Source: Aquimarina spinulae
GTDB lineage: Bacteria > Bacteroidota > Bacteroidia > Flavobacteriales > Flavobacteriaceae
DNA length: 64,000 nt
Direction: 5' to 3'
Assembly (NCBI RefSeq): GCF_943373825.1
Contig: NZ_CALSBP010000001.1
Location: forward strand, 1,302,001 to 1,366,000
In this document: piece after piece, positions 55,131-64,000 of the stretch
How positions within the stretch are numbered: position 1 is the first letter of the stretch
Layout: each line of letters starts with the position of its first letter
Notes under the pieces: generated by a model
Database searches by the model: none
Seen by the model: the letters and a program-made list of their open reading frames with translations, nothing else
Told to the model about the DNA's origin: nothing
Program-made: the position numbers and the translations under genes

Positions 55131-58100
55131 ATGTTAGCAACGCAAACTGAAAGATTGAATTTCTCTTCTGTAAAGAATAGACCTGATTATCCTGACTTCC
55201 TGGATATTCAGATCAAATCCTTCCAGGATTTCTTTCAACTAGAAACAAAATCTGAAGAAAGAGGAAACGAAGGTCTATACAACACCTTCATGGAAAACTT
55301 CCCGATTACAGATACTCGTAATCAATTTGTACTAGAATTTTTAGATTACTTTGTAGACCCTCCAAGATATGATCTGCAGGAGTGTATAGAAAGAGGTCTT
55401 ACCTATAGTGTACCTTTAAAAGCCCGTCTAAAACTTTTCTGTACAGACCCAGAACACGAAGATTTTGAGACTATTGTTCAGGATGTGTACTTAGGTACAA
55501 TTCCTTATATGACACCCAGTGGTACTTTTTGTATTAATGGGGCAGAGCGAGTAGTCGTATCTCAATTACACCGTTCGCCGGGAGTATTCTTTGGACAATC
55601 ATTCCATGCCAATGGAACAAAATTATATTCTGCAAGAGTAATTCCTTTTAAAGGTTCTTGGATAGAATTTGCTACCGATATCAATAGTGTAATGTACGCT
55701 TATATCGATAGAAAGAAAAAATTACCGGTAACTACACTTTTCCGTGCAATTGGTTTTGAACGTGATAAAGATATTTTAGAAATATTTGACCTTGCAGAAG
55801 AAGTAAAAGTTTCTAAATCCGGATTGAAAAAAGTTTTAGGTCGCAAGTTAGCAGCTCGTGTATTGAATACATGGCATGAAGATTTTGTAGATGAAGACAC
55901 AGGAGAAGTTGTATCTATTGAGCGTAACGAGATCGTTTTAGATCGTGATACTATCTTAGATAAAGATCATCTTGAAGAGATTATCGAATCTGGAGCAAAA
56001 ACCATTTTGCTTCATAAAGAAGATAATCAAAAAGGAGATTATGCAATTATCCACAATACTTTACAAAAAGATCCTACCAACTCTGAAAAAGAAGCGGTAG
56101 AACATATATATCGTCAATTACGTAATGCAGAACCGCCTGATGAAGAAACTGCAAGAGGTATTATTGACAAGTTATTCTTTTCTGATCAACGTTACAACCT
56201 TGGTGAAGTAGGTCGTTATAGAATGAATAAGAAATTGGGACTTGATATTGCAATGGATAAGCAAGTGCTTACCAAAGAAGATATTATTACCATTATAAAG
56301 TACTTAATAGAATTAATTAATTCTAAAGCTGAAATTGATGATATCGATCACCTTTCTAACCGTCGTGTTAGAACTGTAGGAGAGCAATTATCACAGCAGT
56401 TTGGAGTTGGTCTGGCACGTATGGCACGTACCATTCGGGAACGTATGAATGTTAGAGATAATGAGGTTTTTACACCGATTGATTTGATCAATGCTAAAAC
56501 GTTATCATCTGTAATTAATTCGTTCTTTGGTACAAACCAGTTATCTCAGTTCATGGATCAAACCAATCCATTAGCAGAAATTACACATAAGCGTAGACTT
56601 TCGGCTCTTGGACCTGGAGGTTTATCACGTGAGCGTGCAGGTTTTGAGGTACGTGATGTACACTATACACATTACGGTCGTCTATGTCCTATTGAAACTC
56701 CTGAAGGACCAAATATTGGTCTGATCTCTTCACTTTCTGTATTTGCAAAAGTGAATTCGATGGGATTCCTTGAAACTCCATATAGAAAAGTGGAAGAAGG
56801 AAAGGTTGATCTTTCTGGATATACATACCTAAGTGCAGAAGAGGAAGAAGAAAAATTAATAGCTCAGGCTAATATTCCGTTAAAAGAAGATGGCGCTATA
56901 GATTCTGATAAGGTAATTGCACGTATGGAAGGTGACTTCCCGGTAATTGACCCAACCAATGTTAATTATGCCGATGTTGCTCCTAATCAGATAGCATCTA
57001 TTTCTGCATCTTTAATTCCGTTCTTAGAACATGATGATGCAAACCGTGCATTGATGGGATCAAACATGATGCGTCAGGCAGTACCATTATTAAGAGTTGA
57101 TGCTCCTATTGTAGGAACAGGATTAGAGCGTCAGGTAGCATCAGATTCCAGAGTATTGATTAATGCAGAAGGAGAAGGAGTTGTTGAGTATGTAGATGCA
57201 CAAAAGATTACCATTAAATACGATAGAACCGAAGAGCAAAGAATGGTAAGCTTTGATGACGATTCTAAAACCTATGAATTAATAAAATTCCGTAAAACGA
57301 ATCAAGGTACTAATATAAACCTTAAACCCATCGTTAATGTTGGGGATCGTGTTAAAAAAGGTCAGGTATTGTGTCAAGGATATGCTACAGAAAAAGGAGA
57401 ACTTGCACTAGGTAGAAATATGAAAGTAGCCTTTATGCCTTGGAAAGGGTATAACTTTGAGGATGCGATTGTGATTTCTGAAAAAGTAGTACGAGAAGAT
57501 ATCTTTACTTCAATCCATATTGATGAATATTCTCTTGAGGTTAGAGATACCAAATTAGGTAATGAAGAATTAACTAATGATATTCCTAACGTTTCCGAAG
57601 AAGCTACCAAAGATCTTGATGAAAACGGAATGATCCGTGTTGGTGCAGAAATCAAACCAGGTGATATTCTTATCGGAAAAATTACTCCAAAAGGAGAAAG
57701 CGACCCTACTCCAGAAGAGAAACTATTAAGAGCAATCTTTGGAGATAAAGCAGGAGATGTTAAAGATGCTTCTTTAAAAGCTTCTCCTTCTTTACATGGT
57801 GTGGTAATTGATAAAAAATTATTTGCCCGTGCTATAAAAGATAAGAGAAAACGTTCTCAGGATAAAGAAGATATTGAGACTTTAGAAAGATCATACGATA
57901 CAAAATTCGAATTACTGAAATCTGAATTGGTAGACAAACTATTTGCTATCGTTGGTGGTAAAACTTCTCAAGGGGTTATGAATGATCTTGGAGAAGAGGT
58001 ACTTCCTAAAGGTAAAAAGTATACTCAGAAAATGCTTAATAGCGTAGATGATTATGCTCACCTTACTAAAGGAACATGGACTACCGATGATGCTTTAAAT

Positions 58101-58940
58101 AGTATGGTTGCAGATCTTATCCATAATTATAAGATTAAAGAAAATGATTTACAAGGTAATCTTCGAAGAGAGAAATTTACGATCTCTGTAGGAGATGAAT
58201 TACCTTCTGGAATTATAAAACTTGCTAAAGTTTATATCGCTAAGAAACGTAAGCTAAAAGTAGGTGATAAGATGGCAGGTCGTCACGGTAACAAAGGTAT
58301 TGTTGCTCGTATTGTAAGAGAAGAAGATATGCCATTCTTAGAAGATGGAACACCTGTTGATATCGTATTAAACCCACTTGGGGTACCATCTCGTATGAAT
58401 ATTGGTCAGATTTATGAAACGGTATTAGGATGGGCCGGACAAAAATTAGGTAGAAAGTATGCTACCCCGATTTTTGATGGAGCGTCTTTAGATCAGATTA
58501 ATGAATTTACCGATGAAGCAGGAATTCCAAGATTTGGACATACCTATCTTTATGATGGAGGTACGGGAGATCGTTTCCACCAGCCAGCTACAGTAGGTGT
58601 GATTTACATGCTTAAGCTTGGTCACATGGTAGATGATAAAATGCATGCACGTTCTATTGGGCCTTACTCGTTGATTACTCAACAACCACTTGGTGGTAAG
58701 GCTCAATTTGGAGGTCAACGTTTTGGAGAGATGGAAGTTTGGGCGCTAGAAGCTTATGGTGCTTCTGCAACCTTACGTGAGATATTGACGGTAAAATCTG
58801 ATGATGTTATAGGAAGAGCTAAGACATACGAAAGTATTGTTAAAGGTGAGCCTATGCCAGAACCAGGATTACCAGAATCTTTTAATGTATTAATGCACGA
58901 ATTAAAAGGTCTGGGTCTGGATATCAGATTAGAAGAATAG
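55131..58940 (+). CDS. rpoB: RNA polymerase beta subunit
   Basis: A 1269-aa protein at the usual length. Marks include [11 protein letters not shown], the rifampicin region with [33 protein letters not shown], and [15 protein letters not shown] near the C-terminal half. The start is the ATG at 55131 ([13 protein letters not shown]); a TTG one codon earlier is in frame but not needed. Confidence 0.98.
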   Translation: MLATQTERLNFSSVKNRPDYPDFLDIQIKSFQDFFQLETKSEERGNEGLYNTFMENFPITDTRNQFVLEFLDYFVDPPRYDLQECIERGLTYSVPLKARLKLFCTDPEHEDFETIVQDVYLGTIPYMTPSGTFCINGAERVVVSQLHRSPGVFFGQSFHANGTKLYSARVIPFKGSWIEFATDINSVMYAYIDRKKKLPVTTLFRAIGFERDKDILEIFDLAEEVKVSKSGLKKVLGRKLAARVLNTWHEDFVDEDTGEVVSIERNEIVLDRDTILDKDHLEEIIESGAKTILLHKEDNQKGDYAIIHNTLQKDPTNSEKEAVEHIYRQLRNAEPPDEETARGIIDKLFFSDQRYNLGEVGRYRMNKKLGLDIAMDKQVLTKEDIITIIKYLIELINSKAEIDDIDHLSNRRVRTVGEQLSQQFGVGLARMARTIRERMNVRDNEVFTPIDLINAKTLSSVINSFFGTNQLSQFMDQTNPLAEITHKRRLSALGPGGLSRERAGFEVRDVHYTHYGRLCPIETPEGPNIGLISSLSVFAKVNSMGFLETPYRKVEEGKVDLSGYTYLSAEEEEEKLIAQANIPLKEDGAIDSDKVIARMEGDFPVIDPTNVNYADVAPNQIASISASLIPFLEHDDANRALMGSNMMRQAVPLLRVDAPIVGTGLERQVASDSRVLINAEGEGVVEYVDAQKITIKYDRTEEQRMVSFDDDSKTYELIKFRKTNQGTNINLKPIVNVGDRVKKGQVLCQGYATEKGELALGRNMKVAFMPWKGYNFEDAIVISEKVVREDIFTSIHIDEYSLEVRDTKLGNEELTNDIPNVSEEATKDLDENGMIRVGAEIKPGDILIGKITPKGESDPTPEEKLLRAIFGDKAGDVKDASLKASPSLHGVVIDKKLFARAIKDKRKRSQDKEDIETLERSYDTKFELLKSELVDKLFAIVGGKTSQGVMNDLGEEVLPKGKKYTQKMLNSVDDYAHLTKGTWTTDDALNSMVADLIHNYKIKENDLQGNLRREKFTISVGDELPSGIIKLAKVYIAKKRKLKVGDKMAGRHGNKGIVARIVREEDMPFLEDGTPVDIVLNPLGVPSRMNIGQIYETVLGWAGQKLGRKYATPIFDGASLDQINEFTDEAGIPRFGHTYLYDGGTGDRFHQPATVGVIYMLKLGHMVDDKMHARSIGPYSLITQQPLGGKAQFGGQRFGEMEVWALEAYGASATLREILTVKSDDVIGRAKTYESIVKGEPMPEPGLPESFNVLMHELKGLGLDIRLEE

Positions 58941-58950
58941 TAAATGCTAA

Positions 58951-58982
58951 TTCGTACCCTGAGCAAAGTCGAAGGGTACGAA
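58951..58982. repeat. Palindromic repeat between rpoB and rpoC
   Basis: TTCGTACCCT (58951-58960) pairs perfectly with AGGGTACGAA (58973-58982). The core CCCTGAGCAAAGTCGAAGGG matches a short palindrome that is widespread as a dispersed repeat in Bacteroidota intergenic DNA (usually CTGAGCGAAGTCGAAGG). It lies 11 bases after rpoB; no T run follows, so transcription into rpoC can continue. Confidence 0.75.
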
Positions 58983-59038
58983 TGAAACATAAAACTATTC
59001 AATTTTAAATTACAATAATTCTTTAGCAACCATATATT

Positions 59039-62000
59039 ATGGCAAGAAATAATGATAAGAATACAGTAAAGAGATTTAATAAAATCTCTATAGGTTTAGC
59101 ATCTCCTGAGTCAATTTTAGCGGCATCTCAGGGAGAAGTGCTAAAACCCGAAACTATCAATTATCGTACTCACAAACCCGAGCGTGATGGTTTGTTCTGT
59201 GAGCGTATTTTTGGACCTGTAAAGGACTTTGAATGTGCTTGTGGTAAATATAAAAGAATTCGTTACAAAGGTATTGTTTGTGATCGATGTGGAGTAGAGG
59301 TTACCGAAAAGAAAGTACGAAGAGATCGTGTGGGACATATTAACTTAGTTGTTCCTGTGGCACACATTTGGTATTTCCGTTCTTTACCAAATAAAATAGG
59401 ATATTTATTAGGACTTCCATCTAAGAAATTAGATATGATTATTTACTACGAACGTTACGTAGTAATTCAACCTGGTATTGCCAAAAATGAAGAAGGTGAA
59501 GCTGTTCAGAAAATGGATTTCCTTACAGAAGAAGAGTATTTAAATATTTTAGATAGCCTTCCTCAGGAAAATTTATATCTTGATGATACAGACCCCAATA
59601 AGTTCATCGCAAAGATGGGAGCAGAGTGCCTTATCGAGATCTTAAGAAGAATTGATCTTGATGCACTATCTTACGAACTAAGACATAAAGCAAATAACGA
59701 AACGTCTAAACAACGTAAAACAGAAGCATTAAAACGTCTTCAGGTTGTTGAGTCTTTCCGTGATGCAAATAAAAATAGAGAAAATAATCCAGAATGGATG
59801 GTTCTTAAAGTTGTACCGGTAATTCCACCAGAATTACGTCCTTTAGTACCGCTTGATGGAGGTCGTTTTGCAACTTCAGATTTAAATGATCTGTACCGTC
59901 GTGTGATTATCCGTAATAATCGATTGAAGCGTTTAATGGAAATCAAAGCTCCAGAAGTTATTTTACGTAACGAAAAGCGTATGCTTCAGGAGTCTGTAGA
60001 TTCATTATTTGATAATACACGTAAGGCTTCTGCAGTTAAAACAGATTCTAACAGACCATTAAAATCATTATCTGATTCTTTAAAAGGTAAGCAAGGACGT
60101 TTCCGTCAGAACTTACTTGGTAAACGTGTGGATTATTCAGCACGTTCTGTGATTGTTGTAGGACCAGAATTGAAATTATTCGAATGTGGTCTTCCAAAGA
60201 ATATGGCTGCAGAACTTTATAAACCATTTGTAATCAGAAAACTGATCGAACGTGGTATTGTAAAGACAGTAAAATCTGCAAAGAAAATTATAGATAGAAA
60301 AGAGCCTGTAGTTTGGGATATCTTAGAGAATGTCTTAAAAGGACATCCGGTATTACTAAACCGTGCTCCTACGCTTCACCGTCTGGGTATACAGGCATTT
60401 CAGCCTAAACTTATTGAAGGTAAAGCGATACAGTTACACCCATTGGTTTGTACTGCATTTAATGCCGATTTTGATGGAGATCAAATGGCAGTACACTTAC
60501 CATTAGGACCAGAAGCAATTTTAGAATCTCAGTTGTTGATGTTAGCATCACACAACATTCTTAACCCTGCTAATGGATCACCAGTAACAGTTCCTTCTCA
60601 GGATATGGTCTTGGGTCTTTATTATATGACTAAGTCTCGTAGATCTACTCCAGAATTAGAAATAAAAGGAGAAGACTTAACGTTCTACTCTCCAGAAGAA
60701 GTAGTTATAGCGTATAATGAAAAGAGATTAGATATTAATGCTAATATCAAAGTTAGAACTCAAGATATTGAAGAAGGAGAATTAGTAACTAAAATAATAG
60801 AAACTACTACAGGTAGAGTTTTATTTAATGAGAAAGTTCCTGAAAAAGCAGGATATATTAATGAAGTATTGACGAAAAAATCACTTCGAGATATTATCGG
60901 AGGTATTTTGAAAGTAACAAGTGTTCCTGAAACAGCAGAATTCTTGGATGAAATCAAAACATTAGGATATAATTTTGCATTCCAGGGAGGATTATCATTC
61001 AGTTTAGGAGATATTATTATTCCTAAAGAGAAACATACCATGATTGCTGATGCAAATTCACAGGTAGACAATATTGTAGCAAACTATAATATGGGTCTTA
61101 TTACCAATAATGAGCGTTATAATCAGGTAATTGATATCTGGACATCTACAAATGCTGAGTTGACAGAGTTGTCTATGAAGCGTATTCGTGAAGATCAACA
61201 GGGATTCAATTCGGTATATATGATGCTTGACTCTGGAGCAAGGGGATCTAAAGAACAGATTCGTCAGTTAACCGGAATGCGTGGATTGATGGCAAAACCG
61301 AAGAAAGCGAGTTCTGCTGGTGGAGAAATTATCGAAAACCCAATTCTTTCTAACTTTAAAGAAGGACTTTCTATTCTTGAGTACTTTATTTCTACTCACG
61401 GTGCTCGTAAAGGTCTTGCAGATACCGCTCTTAAAACTGCGGATGCTGGATACCTTACACGTCGTTTGGTAGATGTTGCTCAGGATGTTATTGTTAATAT
61501 AGAAGATTGTGGTACTCTTAGAGGTGTAGAGGTAACTCCGTTAAAGAAAAATGAAGAAATTATAGAAGGGCTTGCTGCTAGAATAGTGGGTAGAACTTCA
61601 TTGCAAGATGTTATTGATCCATTAACTCAAGAAGTATTAGCAGAAGCTGGTGTAGAAATTAATGATGAAGTTGCTAAGATTATTGAGAATTCTCCTGTAG
61701 AATCTGTAGAAGTTCGTTCTGCGCTTACTTGTGAAGCAAAGAAAGGAATCTGTGTAAAATGTTATGGTCGTAACCTTGCTACTGGTAAAACAGTACAGCG
61801 TGGTGAAGCCGTTGGTGTTGTAGCTGCTCAATCTATTGGAGAGCCTGGTACACAGCTTACATTACGTACATTCCACGTAGGAGGTATTGCAGGTAACATT
61901 TCTGAAGAAAACCAATTAAGATCTAAGTTTGCCGGTAAAGCGGAAATAGAAGAACTTAAAACCGTTAAAGGAGAAGATGGAGAAGGTAATGAGATCGATG

Positions 62001-63337
62001 TAGTAATTTCTCGTACGTCAGAAGTTAAGATTATTGATCCAAAAACTAAGATTGTTTTAAGTACAAACTTAATTCCTTATGGTTCTCAATTATTTATCCA
62101 GGATGGAGATAAAATAGATAAAGATCATGTAATCTGTCAGTGGGATCCATATAATGGAGTAATTATCTCTGAATTTGCAGGTAAAGTAAGATATGAAAAT
62201 ATTGAGCAAGGTATTACCTATCAAGTAGAGATTGATGAGCAAACTGGTTTCCAGGAAAAAGTAATTTCTGAATCTCGTGATAAGAAAAAGATACCAACAC
62301 TACATGTATTAGGAAAAGGAGATGAAGTGTTACGTTCTTATAACTTACCTGTTGGAGCCCACCTTATGGTAGACGATAATGATAAGATTAAGGTAGGTAA
62401 AATCCTGGTTAAGATCCCTCGTAAATCTGCCAAAGCTGGTGATATTACAGGAGGTCTTCCAAGAGTAACAGAATTATTCGAAGCACGTAATCCTTCTAAC
62501 CCTGCTGTGGTTAGTGAGATTGATGGTGTAGTATCATTTGGAAAAATCAAACGTGGTAATCGAGAGATTATCGTAGAATCCAGAATAGGAGAAATTAAAA
62601 AGTATCTTGTAAAACTTTCTAATCAAATTCTTGTTCAGGAAAATGATTATGTTCGTGCAGGAATGCCATTATCAGATGGATCTACCACACCAGAAGATAT
62701 TCTTAAAATCAAAGGCCCTTCTGCAGTACAGCAGTATTTGGTTAATGAAGTACAAGAAGTATATCGATTACAAGGTGTAAAAATTAATGATAAGCATTTT
62801 GAAGTGGTAGTACGTCAAATGATGCGTAAAGTAAGAATCCAGGATCCGGGAGATACTATTTTCCTTGAGAATCAGCTAGTACACAAATCTGATTTTATCG
62901 AAGAAAATGATCAGATTTTCGGAATGAAGGTTGTTGAAGATTCGGGAGATAGTGAAAACCTTAAAGAAGGACAGATTATTTCTCCTCGTGATTTAAGAGA
63001 TGAAAATTCTGCTTTGCGTAGAGATGATAAAAACTTAGTTACTGCAAGAGACGTTTCTCCTGCTACAGCGACTCCAATACTGCAAGGTATTACAAGAGCT
63101 TCGCTACAAACCAAGTCATTTATCTCTGCAGCGTCATTCCAGGAAACAACAAAAGTGTTAAACGAAGCTGCGGTAAGCGGTAAAATTGATAGCCTTGAAG
63201 GTCTTAAAGAAAATGTGATTGTTGGACATAGAATACCAGCAGGAACAGGAATGAGAGACTATGAAAGTATCATTGTTGGTTCAAACGAAGAGTTTGAAGA
63301 ACGAATGGAACAGCGACAAGAAGTTAATTATAACTAA
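59039..63337 (+). CDS. rpoC: RNA polymerase beta' subunit
   Basis: A 1432-aa protein. Zinc site 1 is Cys66, 68, 81 and 84 ([20 protein letters not shown]). The active-site loop is NADFDGDQM with Asp477, 479 and 481. The trigger region follows, and zinc site 2 is in [22 protein letters not shown]. It is complete and followed by a terminator. Confidence 0.98.
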   Translation: MARNNDKNTVKRFNKISIGLASPESILAASQGEVLKPETINYRTHKPERDGLFCERIFGPVKDFECACGKYKRIRYKGIVCDRCGVEVTEKKVRRDRVGHINLVVPVAHIWYFRSLPNKIGYLLGLPSKKLDMIIYYERYVVIQPGIAKNEEGEAVQKMDFLTEEEYLNILDSLPQENLYLDDTDPNKFIAKMGAECLIEILRRIDLDALSYELRHKANNETSKQRKTEALKRLQVVESFRDANKNRENNPEWMVLKVVPVIPPELRPLVPLDGGRFATSDLNDLYRRVIIRNNRLKRLMEIKAPEVILRNEKRMLQESVDSLFDNTRKASAVKTDSNRPLKSLSDSLKGKQGRFRQNLLGKRVDYSARSVIVVGPELKLFECGLPKNMAAELYKPFVIRKLIERGIVKTVKSAKKIIDRKEPVVWDILENVLKGHPVLLNRAPTLHRLGIQAFQPKLIEGKAIQLHPLVCTAFNADFDGDQMAVHLPLGPEAILESQLLMLASHNILNPANGSPVTVPSQDMVLGLYYMTKSRRSTPELEIKGEDLTFYSPEEVVIAYNEKRLDINANIKVRTQDIEEGELVTKIIETTTGRVLFNEKVPEKAGYINEVLTKKSLRDIIGGILKVTSVPETAEFLDEIKTLGYNFAFQGGLSFSLGDIIIPKEKHTMIADANSQVDNIVANYNMGLITNNERYNQVIDIWTSTNAELTELSMKRIREDQQGFNSVYMMLDSGARGSKEQIRQLTGMRGLMAKPKKASSAGGEIIENPILSNFKEGLSILEYFISTHGARKGLADTALKTADAGYLTRRLVDVAQDVIVNIEDCGTLRGVEVTPLKKNEEIIEGLAARIVGRTSLQDVIDPLTQEVLAEAGVEINDEVAKIIENSPVESVEVRSALTCEAKKGICVKCYGRNLATGKTVQRGEAVGVVAAQSIGEPGTQLTLRTFHVGGIAGNISEENQLRSKFAGKAEIEELKTVKGEDGEGNEIDVVISRTSEVKIIDPKTKIVLSTNLIPYGSQLFIQDGDKIDKDHVICQWDPYNGVIISEFAGKVRYENIEQGITYQVEIDEQTGFQEKVISESRDKKKIPTLHVLGKGDEVLRSYNLPVGAHLMVDDNDKIKVGKILVKIPRKSAKAGDITGGLPRVTELFEARNPSNPAVVSEIDGVVSFGKIKRGNREIIVESRIGEIKKYLVKLSNQILVQENDYVRAGMPLSDGSTTPEDILKIKGPSAVQQYLVNEVQEVYRLQGVKINDKHFEVVVRQMMRKVRIQDPGDTIFLENQLVHKSDFIEENDQIFGMKVVEDSGDSENLKEGQIISPRDLRDENSALRRDDKNLVTARDVSPATATPILQGITRASLQTKSFISAASFQETTKVLNEAAVSGKIDSLEGLKENVIVGHRIPAGTGMRDYESIIVGSNEEFEERMEQRQEVNYN

Positions 63338-63344
63338 TATAAAT

Positions 63345-63373
63345 AGCCTGCCTTTTTAGGCAGGCTTTTTTTT
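63345..63373 (+). terminator. Intrinsic terminator after rpoC
   Basis: AGCCTGCC (63345-63352) and GGCAGGCT (63359-63366) with loop TTTTTA and a run of eight T. Confidence 0.9.
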
Positions 63374-63402
63374 GATCAAACGATTCTAAAATAAAATTAG
63401 AT

Positions 63403-63717
63403 ATGGCAGATAATAAAAATCAGAAACAAAACCAATTGAATATAGAACTAGATGAAGATGTTGCAGATGGGACATATAGTAACCTTGCAATTATTAATCA
63501 TTCTGTTTCAGAATTTGTAGTTGATTTTGTAAACATTATGCCGGGTAGACCGAAAAGTAAGGTGAAAAGTAGAATTATTCTAACTCCACAGCATGCCAAA
63601 AGATTATTAAAAGCTCTTAGTGACAATGTAAATCGATTTGAAGCTGCTCATGGAGAAATTAAAGATTATGAACAAACACCAATCCCTATGAATTTCGGCC
63701 CTACGGGAGAGGCTTAG
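63403..63717 (+). CDS. DUF3467 family protein
   Basis: A 104-aa protein: NQLNIELDEDVADGTYSNLAIINHSVSEFVVDFVNIMPGRPKSKVKSRIILTPQHAKRLLKALSDNV. This is the DUF3467 pattern common in Bacteroidota and Archaea, usually downstream of rpoC. Function is unknown. It is followed by its own terminator. Confidence 0.88.
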   Translation: MADNKNQKQNQLNIELDEDVADGTYSNLAIINHSVSEFVVDFVNIMPGRPKSKVKSRIILTPQHAKRLLKALSDNVNRFEAAHGEIKDYEQTPIPMNFGPTGEA

Positions 63718-63734
63718 ATAAGAAATATAATAAT

Positions 63735-63787
63735 AAAAAACCGACCTAAGTACCATATTTATGTAGTACTTAGGTCGGTTTTTTTAT
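63735..63787 (+). terminator. Intrinsic terminator after the DUF3467 gene
   Basis: AACCGACCTAAGTAC (63739-63753) pairs perfectly over 15 bp with GTACTTAGGTCGGTT (63766-63780), flanked by A and T runs so that it may work in both directions. Confidence 0.9.
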
Positions 63788-64000
63788 TATACAAGTTTTA
63801 GGTTTCTTCATCTAAATAAAAATAAATGTAACACTTACATAAAGTATTGGATGCTAGTAAGGTTCTGGTTATTTTTTTTGCTATTCTAGCAAAATAGAGA
63901 TCATTTCCATTTTAAATATCATATCTATAGATAGTAGAGTTTTAAAGAACTGATACATAAACTTATATGAGCCTAAAATATATAAAATAACTATTGGCAG

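Overview
The window is AT-rich DNA from a member of the Bacteroidota, almost certainly a marine Flavobacteriaceae of the Aquimarina/Kordia kind. The evidence is type IX secretion cargo with a 'gliding motility-associated' C-terminal domain next to a PorP/SprF protein, promoters of the form TTG-N18..20-TAnnTTTG, almost no Shine-Dalgarno sites except a very strong one before rpsU, and a flavobacterial order of tuf, secE, nusG, rplKAJL and rpoBC. The genus is inference.

Layout. (1) 1-3.8 kb: an oxidase operon with the 3' part of a LodA/GoxA-like quinone-cofactor oxidase, its LodB-like flavoprotein partner, and a berberine-bridge-like oxidase predicted to bind FAD bicovalently. (2) 3.8-5.3 kb: a methyltransferase and a YkgJ-like Cys-cluster protein. 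(3) 5.3-21.4 kb: a minus-strand accessory block. It has two LipL32-like secreted proteins, an SPFH/SHOCT protein, several zinc-ribbon proteins, a DUF6620-like protein, two paralogous small membrane proteins, a SIMPL-type protein and a 1599-aa TPR/propeller-like protein. Inside it lie gene relics, shared flanking sequences and a MITE-like element, so it has grown by duplication. (4) 21.6-33.3 kb: a giant type IX-secreted adhesin, its SprF partner, one LuxR-type response regulator and two histidine kinases with nearly identical transmitter halves. The same inverted repeat lies upstream of the adhesin and of both kinases. (5) 33.4-46.4 kb: ordinary metabolic and envelope genes (NamZ-like, LolC-like, cystathionine beta-synthase, AraC regulator, peroxiredoxin, K+ channel, AGCS symporter, acyl-CoA dehydrogenase). 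(6) 46.4-48.0 kb: an alpha-amylase lipoprotein behind LacI-type palindromes. (7) 48.1-63.7 kb: core translation and transcription genes (rpsU, xerC-like, hpf, five tRNAs, tuf, secE, nusG, rplKAJL, rpoB, rpoC) and a DUF3467 protein.

Most notable points: the LipL32/SPFH/zinc-ribbon block, which I do not recognise as a described system; the shared operator linking two kinases to a type IX adhesin; an apparent one-base frameshift in secE at a run of seven T; the rpsU Shine-Dalgarno exception; and strong hairpins between rplL and rpoB and between rpoB and rpoC. No rRNA, CRISPR array, prophage or complete insertion sequence was seen.
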